Shown here in pieces: positions 1-5,378 of a DNA stretch of 5,378 bases. The stretch is taken from the NCBI GenBank assembly GCA_003455555.1, contig DMQX01000070.1, positions 371 through 5,748 of the forward strand, given 5' to 3'. The notes beneath the pieces were generated by a model. The model was given only the letters and a program-made list of their open reading frames with translations. It searched no databases and was not told the origin of the DNA. A program made the position numbers and the translations under genes. Within the stretch, counting starts at the first letter, position 1, and the number at the start of each line of letters is the position of its first letter. Source of the stretch: Candidatus Tayloriibacteriota bacterium. GTDB lineage: Bacteria; Patescibacteriota; Minisyncoccia; Phycocordibacterales; UBA11359.

Positions 1-995
<995 letters not shown>

Positions 996-2207
996 ATGAA
1001 AAAACTGATATTCCCAAAGGGTTTTCTATGGGGTGCCTCCAGCTCGAGTCATCAGGTCGAAGGAAACACCATAAACGACTGGACCGTTTGGGAAAAGTCC
1101 CAAAAAAGAACCGTTCATCTGCATTCGCACAACCTTACCAGGGAGCATAAACTGGAAAATTTTATTTCCGGTCGATCAGCGGATCACTACAATTTATTTA
1201 AAGAGGATTTCACGCTCGCCAGTTCGCTTGGACACAACGCCACAAGAATTTCTCTCGAATGGTCGCGTATAGAACCGGCTGAAGGATCTTTTGACCAGAA
1301 AGAAATTGACCATTATAAAGAGGTTATCGCAACTTTGCGCAAACTTAATATTGAACCATTCGTCACGCTATGGCACTGGCCGATACCGATCTGGCTGGCA
1401 AATAAAGGCGGATGGGAATCGAAAGAAATAATTTTTTACTTCAAGCGTTTCGTAGAAAAAATGGTCACCGAACTGCCGGAAGTGAAATTTTGGCTGACGC
1501 TTAATGAGCCTGAGATCTATTCATTTATGGCCTATTTGGGAGGTGTCTGGCCGCCTCAGAAAAAAAACTTGTTCTCCTACATTAAAGCTCTGCGTCATTT
1601 AAAGAATGCCCATAACGAAGCATATGACGTGATCAAAAAAATAAATCCTAAAAGCCAAGTCAGCATAGCCTTTAACCTGTCTTCATACGAGCCAGTAACT
1701 TTCATAGACAGGATCCTGGTAAAATTATATTCTTGGTGGCGCAACGACAGACTGATCAGACAAACTAGGTACAAGATCGATTTCATTGGACTCAATTATT
1801 ATTTTCATTCCAGAATTCACTTTGGCAGACAAAAAAATCTTGCCCAAAAAAGATCCGATGTGAACTGGCATCTCCATCCAGAAAAAATATTGTTTACTCT
1901 TAGGGAACTTAAAAAATACGACAAACCGATATACATAACAGAAAATGGATTGGCGGATGCTGAAGATTCACATAGAAAATGGTTCATCACCGAAAGTCTT
2001 ATGGCGATCCATCAAGCTATTGATGAAGGTGTAGACGTCAAAGGATACCTCCACTGGTCTCTGACCGACAATTTTGAATGGCATCAGGGTTTTTGGCCAA
2101 AATTCGGACTTATAAAAATCAATTACGAAACTTTGGAGCGAGAGGTCCGACAATCAGCAAGATTTTACGAGCAAATCTGCAAAAATAATTATTTGGAGAT
2201 CGAATAA
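996..2207 (+). CDS. Glycoside hydrolase family 1 beta-glycosidase (beta-glucosidase/beta-galactosidase type), cytoplasmic
   Basis: This is a retaining beta-glycosidase of family GH1, a TIM barrel that hydrolyses beta-linked glucosides, galactosides or related sugars. The 403-residue protein begins MKKLIFPKGFLWGASSSSHQ, the classic GH1 N-terminus. Visible motifs, numbered from the ATG at 996, are: HQVEG with sugar-binding Gln20, LWHWPIP with His127, TLNEP with acid/base Glu171, GLNYY with Tyr268, YITENG with nucleophile Glu316, and HWSLTDNFEW with Trp354 and the glycone-binding Glu361. The catalytic set is complete. It is shorter than the usual 440-480 residues and has no signal peptide, so it probably acts in the cytoplasm. 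The in-frame TTG at 978 would add six residues (MQYNKA), but a TATAAT box lies between it and the ATG and the family alignment starts at the ATG. It is the first gene of the cluster, 22 nt before the glycosyltransferase. Exact substrate cannot be read; GH1 also includes 6-phospho-glycosidases. Confidence 0.95.
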   Translation: MKKLIFPKGFLWGASSSSHQVEGNTINDWTVWEKSQKRTVHLHSHNLTREHKLENFISGRSADHYNLFKEDFTLASSLGHNATRISLEWSRIEPAEGSFDQKEIDHYKEVIATLRKLNIEPFVTLWHWPIPIWLANKGGWESKEIIFYFKRFVEKMVTELPEVKFWLTLNEPEIYSFMAYLGGVWPPQKKNLFSYIKALRHLKNAHNEAYDVIKKINPKSQVSIAFNLSSYEPVTFIDRILVKLYSWWRNDRLIRQTRYKIDFIGLNYYFHSRIHFGRQKNLAQKRSDVNWHLHPEKILFTLRELKKYDKPIYITENGLADAEDSHRKWFITESLMAIHQAIDEGVDVKGYLHWSLTDNFEWHQGFWPKFGLIKINYETLEREVRQSARFYEQICKNNYLEIE

Positions 2208-2214
2208 TATTACG

Positions 2215-2223
2215 TGATACAAT
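2215..2223 (+). promoter_or_regulatory. Extended -10 box (TGATACAAT) 6 nt before the glycosyltransferase ATG; predicted leaderless internal promoter
   Basis: TGATACAAT fits an extended -10 element (TGn followed by a TATAAT-like hexamer, here TACAAT at 2218-2223). AAAACC and then the ATG at 2230 follow. Spacing to the start codon is exactly the same as before the GH1 gene, and the intervening bases are nearly the same (AAAACC versus AAAGCC). This suggests a second leaderless promoter within the cluster, so the glycosyltransferase and downstream genes may be transcribed independently of the GH1 gene. The -35 region is poor (TTGGAG at 2193-2198, 19-nt spacer), which is tolerable for an extended -10 promoter. 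Confidence 0.65.
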
Positions 2224-2229
2224 AAAACC

Positions 2230-3564
2230 ATGAAAGAAAATTATCAAAAAGCCTACGTTGTTGCAGTTGATATGGGCTACGGTCATCAGAGAGCCGCCTT
2301 CCCACTTTTAAATTTCACTGGTACTCCAGATGAATGGAACATAGACAAGCCGATGATCATTTCGGCTAACAATTATCCTGGCATTCCAAACAGCGACAAA
2401 TCAAAATGGAGCCTGACCCAGCGAACTTATGAATTTGTTTCGCGCATGAATGGCTTCCCTCTGCTCGGTAAAAGAATGTTTCGCATGATGGATTATTTTC
2501 AGCGGATCGAACCCTTCTATCCAAAACACGACATGTCCAAGCCGACGATGCAAACCAAACAAATATATCGAATGATCAAGCATGGCATGGGCCGACATCT
2601 GATAGAAGTTTTCAATAAAAAACCTTTGCCGCTAATTTGCACGTTTCCGATCCCGGCTTTTTTTGCCGAAGAGCACGGTTACAAAGGTGAGATATATTGC
2701 TTGTGCACGGACACTGATGTGTCGAGGGCTTGGGCACCACTTCACCCGGAAAAAAGCCGCATAATCTATTTAGCTCCAACCATGCGCGCCAAAGAAAGAC
2801 TTGAACTCTACGGTGTCCAACCGGAAAAAATTGTGCTGACTGGTTTTCCGATTCCGGACGACGCAACCCTAAGTTCTTCGCTTTACAGAAGAATAATCAA
2901 ACTTGACCCTTTTGGGGTTTACCGAAAAAAACACCAGGATTTTGCCAGCTTTAAAACCAAAAACCAAGCCACCACAGAAGAAAAACCTCTGACCATAACT
3001 TTCGCGGTTGGAGGCGCCGGCGCACAATGGAAAACTGGCGTTGATATATTGAACTCGTTGAAAACCCAAATCACAAAAGGCACAATCAGAGTCAATCTTG
3101 TAGCCGGCGCCTCAAAAAGAATACTGAGCAAATTTGAGCGATCCATAAAAAAACTTGGACTCGAGGCCTACCGAGACCGAGGTGTTAGTATTATTTATCG
3201 CCCGGATAAATTCGAATACTTCACCGAATTCAACCAAGCGTTATGCGAAACCGATGTGCTCTGGACTAAACCGAGCGAACTTTCATTCTATGTCGGACTC
3301 GGTATTCCTATAATCATGACTCCTCCGCTTGGTTCTCAGGAAGAGTGCAACAAAGCCTGGCTGCACATGGTTGGCGCAGGATTTGAGCAATACGATCCAA
3401 AATTCACGGCTGAGTGGCTAGCTGATTGGCTCAGTTCCGGTTGGCTGGCCGAAGCGGCCGCTCGAGGATTCCTCAACGCGCCGTTGGTACCCTCACACAA
3501 ACAAATCGAGGAACTAGTCCTTCACGGAAAGATTCCTGATCCTGCCAATAACAGTTTCATATGA
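2230..3564 (+). CDS. GT-B fold glycosyltransferase, resembling MGDG synthase/diacylglycerol glucosyltransferase (GT28-like)
   Basis: This 444-residue protein is probably a nucleotide-sugar-dependent glycosyltransferase acting on a lipid acceptor at the inner membrane face. The N-terminal Rossmann half opens with VAVDMGYGHQRAA (residues 11-23), matching the glycine-rich GGGHxxAA loop of MurG/MGDG-synthase enzymes. TFPIP (138-142), the TDTDVSRAWAP segment (160-170) and YGVQPEKIVLTGFPIP (194-209) follow the order seen in diacylglycerol glycosyltransferases. The C-terminal half has AVGGAGAQ (259-266), then KPSEL with GLGIPIIMTPPLGSQEECN (347-374), equivalent to the donor-binding region of that group (typically GPGT...GLP...PGQE..N). 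No transmembrane helix is seen. A lysine-rich linker (about 211-255) joins the two halves. The stop overlaps the transporter start by 4 nt (ATGA), so the pair is likely translationally coupled. The fold is well supported; donor and acceptor are inferred, and some residues differ from canonical motifs, so it may belong to a poorly characterised family. Confidence 0.78.
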   Translation: MKENYQKAYVVAVDMGYGHQRAAFPLLNFTGTPDEWNIDKPMIISANNYPGIPNSDKSKWSLTQRTYEFVSRMNGFPLLGKRMFRMMDYFQRIEPFYPKHDMSKPTMQTKQIYRMIKHGMGRHLIEVFNKKPLPLICTFPIPAFFAEEHGYKGEIYCLCTDTDVSRAWAPLHPEKSRIIYLAPTMRAKERLELYGVQPEKIVLTGFPIPDDATLSSSLYRRIIKLDPFGVYRKKHQDFASFKTKNQATTEEKPLTITFAVGGAGAQWKTGVDILNSLKTQITKGTIRVNLVAGASKRILSKFERSIKKLGLEAYRDRGVSIIYRPDKFEYFTEFNQALCETDVLWTKPSELSFYVGLGIPIIMTPPLGSQEECNKAWLHMVGAGFEQYDPKFTAEWLADWLSSGWLAEAAARGFLNAPLVPSHKQIEELVLHGKIPDPANNSFI

Positions 3565-4475
3565 CCAACTCATTTGCCCTAGCTTTATTCGGATACGCTA
3601 TTTTGGCGGTCGTATTTATATTGGATAAATCAATCTTAACCAAGACCCTCAAAAACCCGGCAGTCTACGCTTTTTATTCAACGATATTTTTTATTCCTTT
3701 ATTTCTACTGTCACCTTTTTTTAGCATTCCATCCGCAGCAAATATATTATGGGCAACTGTATCGGGTCTAGCTTTTGGGTTTGCTTTATGGGCAAGTTTT
3801 ATTGCCTTCAAACACGGCGAGACTAGTCACATCTCGCCTTTCATCGGTGCCATTACCGCTCTAGCCACTTATTTTTTTTCTTTCTTAATACTTAAGGGTA
3901 GTTTGAACGGCTTCCAAGAGATCGGTCTGGCCCTCTTAGTGATCTCCAGCCTGCTCATTTCTTTTGAAAAAAGTCGCGAGCACAACGGTTTCCATATCGG
4001 CTTTATTTGGGCCATGCTTTCAGGTGTTCTGTATGCCCTTTCCCACGTCTCCGCCAAATATATTTATGACCTATACCCTTTTGTCAGCGGTTTGATCTGG
4101 ACCAAAAGCACGATCGGTTTGGTTGGTCTAGTAATCCTGCTCGTGCCGAATCTGCGTCGAAGTATTTTCAGCAAAAAAGGATCCGTCGAACCAAAAACCG
4201 CAGCAGCAGAAAAAAGTCATACTTTCGGTATCGTCCTCAGCGACAAGATACTCAGCATCGTCGGTGTTCTGGCGATCCAATATGCCATCGCCATCGGTAA
4301 CGTGACTATCGTCAACGCTTTGGCCGGCGTTCAATACGTCCTAATGTTTATCTTTATTTATTTACTGACCAAATTCAGACCGAAAGTATTTTACGAATAT
4401 TTTACTAAGAAAGAGGTTCTAATACAGGTCATCGCAATACTGCTCGCCGCTTCCGGTTTATTATTTTTGAAATGA
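3561..4475 (+). CDS. DMT superfamily (EamA-like) ten-helix membrane transporter
   Basis: A 304-residue integral membrane protein with about ten hydrophobic helices, roughly at residues 5-22, 33-55, 60-82, 92-112, 118-134, 142-166, 173-195, 224-245, 246-268 and 285-303. This is the five-plus-five layout of the drug/metabolite transporter superfamily. EamA-like features include FGFALWASFIAFKHGETS (72-89), with the small-residue helix followed by a charged turn, and the matching second-half segment near 236-258 (AIQYAIAIGNVTIVNAL). A hydrophilic lysine-rich loop (196-222) separates helices 7 and 8. Family members export amino acids, nucleosides, drugs or, in the small ArnE/ArnF types, move glycolipids; the substrate here cannot be read. 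Its ATG overlaps the glycosyltransferase stop by 4 nt, with no Shine-Dalgarno motif, so it is probably translated by coupling. That pairing makes a lipid-linked or sugar substrate plausible but unproven. Confidence 0.85.
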   Translation: MTNSFALALFGYAILAVVFILDKSILTKTLKNPAVYAFYSTIFFIPLFLLSPFFSIPSAANILWATVSGLAFGFALWASFIAFKHGETSHISPFIGAITALATYFFSFLILKGSLNGFQEIGLALLVISSLLISFEKSREHNGFHIGFIWAMLSGVLYALSHVSAKYIYDLYPFVSGLIWTKSTIGLVGLVILLVPNLRRSIFSKKGSVEPKTAAAEKSHTFGIVLSDKILSIVGVLAIQYAIAIGNVTIVNALAGVQYVLMFIFIYLLTKFRPKVFYEYFTKKEVLIQVIAILLAASGLLFLK

Positions 4476-4476
4476 T

Positions 4477-5378
4477 ATGTGGCATACAATTAAAAAAACA
4501 GTCCTTTATTTAATTCTGACCCTTTTTATTATCGTCGTTTTAGGCTATAGCACGCTTTGGCTTTTTTCTTTCAAACACTACGATGTCTCGTTCGGTGTGA
4601 GTTTTAGTCCGGCTTTTGCTACTTCCTTGGGTTTAGACTGGAAAGAAACCTATCAGGCTATTTTGAACGACCTTAAGCCAAAGTATTTGCGGATCCCCGC
4701 ACCCTGGACCGAGGTTGAGGCAGACCAAGGAAAATATACTTTCCAGAATGTTGACTACATGTTAAACGAAGCCGCCAAACACAACGTTAAAGTGGTTTTG
4801 GTGATAGGGCAAAAGCAACCACGTTGGCCCGAGTGTTATTTCCCGGATTGGGCAAAGAAACTTTCACTCAATGATCGAAAAAAAGCTCTGCTGAATTATG
4901 AAACCGCGGTTATTTCTCGGTACGCAAAAAATCCAACTTTGGAATCTTGGCAAGTTGAAAATGAGCCATTCATAAACTTCAACTTTGGCGAATGCAGCGG
5001 ATATGATGAAAGCGCGGTCAAAGACGAAGTGGCTTTGGTTCAACAATTGGACCCGGCACGCAAAATAATTATTACAGACAGTGGAGAGTTGTCGACCTGG
5101 TTCACCGCCTCACGGACTGGCGACATTTTAGGCGTGACACTTTATCGAATCGTCAGAACTCCAAATAATTCCGTCTGGCACTACACCTATATGCCAACCG
5201 GAGCATATAGACTCAAAGCCGATATCTTTGGCGAAAATTTCAACAGTTTTTATATTTCTGAGCTGCAGGCTGAACCATGGTTTGGCGACGGTACAGCACA
5301 GAACACACCCGTCAACATCCAGGAACAAACCATGAATCCTGAAATTCTTAAAAGCAATATAGCGTCTGTCTCTTATAC
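4477..5378 (+). CDS. Membrane-anchored TIM-barrel (clan GH-A-like) glycoside hydrolase, C-terminus cut by right edge
   Basis: About 300 codons are present in an open frame. Residues 7-31 form one hydrophobic helix after a short basic start (MWHTIKK), so the protein is probably anchored in the membrane with its catalytic domain outside. The following domain looks like a retaining clan GH-A glycosidase: YLRIPAPWTEVEADQGKYTF (70-89) is the beta-2 strand with the usual W-x-x-x-E-x-x-x-G-x-Y-x-F pattern, LESWQVENEPF (155-165) carries the beta-4 N-E-P acid/base (Glu163), and YISELQAEPW (259-268) is a likely beta-7 strand with nucleophile Glu262 (Glu266 is the alternative). The family could be GH5, GH42, GH39 or an unassigned relative, and I cannot decide. 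It starts 1 nt after the transporter stop, with no Shine-Dalgarno motif, so it belongs to the same transcription unit. Residues from about 297 onwards coincide with an adapter-like sequence and should be disregarded. Confidence 0.82.
   Translation, partial: MWHTIKKTVLYLILTLFIIVVLGYSTLWLFSFKHYDVSFGVSFSPAFATSLGLDWKETYQAILNDLKPKYLRIPAPWTEVEADQGKYTFQNVDYMLNEAAKHNVKVVLVIGQKQPRWPECYFPDWAKKLSLNDRKKALLNYETAVISRYAKNPTLESWQVENEPFINFNFGECSGYDESAVKDEVALVQQLDPARKIIITDSGELSTWFTASRTGDILGVTLYRIVRTPNNSVWHYTYMPTGAYRLKADIFGENFNSFYISELQAEPWFGDGTAQNTPVNIQEQTMNPEILKSNIASVSY
5366..5378 (+). other. Probable untrimmed Nextera/Tn5 mosaic-end adapter at the contig edge
   Basis: The final 13 bases, CTGTCTCTTATAC, are identical to the first 13 bases of the 19-nt transposon mosaic end read through in Nextera libraries (CTGTCTCTTATACACATCT). 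The match runs exactly to the window edge, as expected for an incompletely trimmed adapter at a contig end. A chance match of this length at this place is very unlikely. The last four complete codons of the hydrolase (TCT GTC TCT TAT) would then be wholly or partly artificial. Confidence 0.85.

Noticed and set aside
3872..3879. Eight-T run inside the transporter gene as a possible frameshift or slippage site
   Set aside because: The frame reads through as a normal hydrophobic helix (TYFFSFLIL) with no break in the protein, so there is no evidence of slippage.
4472..4513. ATG at 4472-4474 overlapping the transporter stop as an alternative start for the last gene
   Set aside because: That frame ends within a few codons (TAA shortly after 4508), whereas the ATG at 4477 opens the long hydrolase frame.
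1595..5328. Minus-strand open frames of 60-84 residues across the cluster
   Set aside because: Each lies entirely inside a well-supported plus-strand gene and has no start signal or family resemblance.

Overview
The window reads as a compact bacterial contig of moderate GC (low-to-mid 40s % by eye), standard genetic code, with almost no intergenic DNA. It holds five protein genes: one on the minus strand and four in a divergent plus-strand cluster. I found no RNA genes, insertion sequences, CRISPR arrays or repeats. Several traits suggest a streamlined uncultured lineage, possibly Patescibacteria/CPR: no Shine-Dalgarno motif before any start, -10 boxes placed directly against start codons, tight packing, and a divergent GT-B glycosyltransferase. 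This placement is inference and is not proven by any single marker.

Layout. Positions 1-895 (minus) are the N-terminal 298 codons of enolase, cut by the left edge. Positions 896-995 are an AT-rich divergent intergenic region. The plus-strand cluster then runs to the right edge. It contains a cytoplasmic GH1 beta-glycosidase (996-2207), a GT-B glycosyltransferase resembling diacylglycerol-glycosyl/MGDG synthases (2230-3564), a ten-helix DMT/EamA-type membrane transporter (3561-4475, ATGA overlap with the glycosyltransferase), and an N-terminally membrane-anchored TIM-barrel (clan GH-A-like) glycoside hydrolase (4477 to the edge, incomplete).

How the genes may work together. The cluster combines one likely glycolipid-forming enzyme, one transporter translationally coupled to it, and two glycoside hydrolases, one cytosolic and one facing outwards. 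A reasonable hypothesis is a small glycoconjugate or glycolipid module: build a glycolipid on the inner leaflet, move it or a related substrate across the membrane, and trim or salvage glycosides on both sides. The family assignments are well supported. The shared pathway is inference.

Two observations go beyond gene content. First, two genes carry an almost identical start module, TATAATAAAGCCATG and TACAATAAAACCATG, with exactly 6 nt between the -10 box and the ATG. This predicts leaderless transcripts. Second, the last 13 bases (5366-5378) are identical to the start of the Tn5/Nextera mosaic-end adapter, so the right edge is probably a contig end with untrimmed adapter. The last few residues of the final gene should not be trusted.
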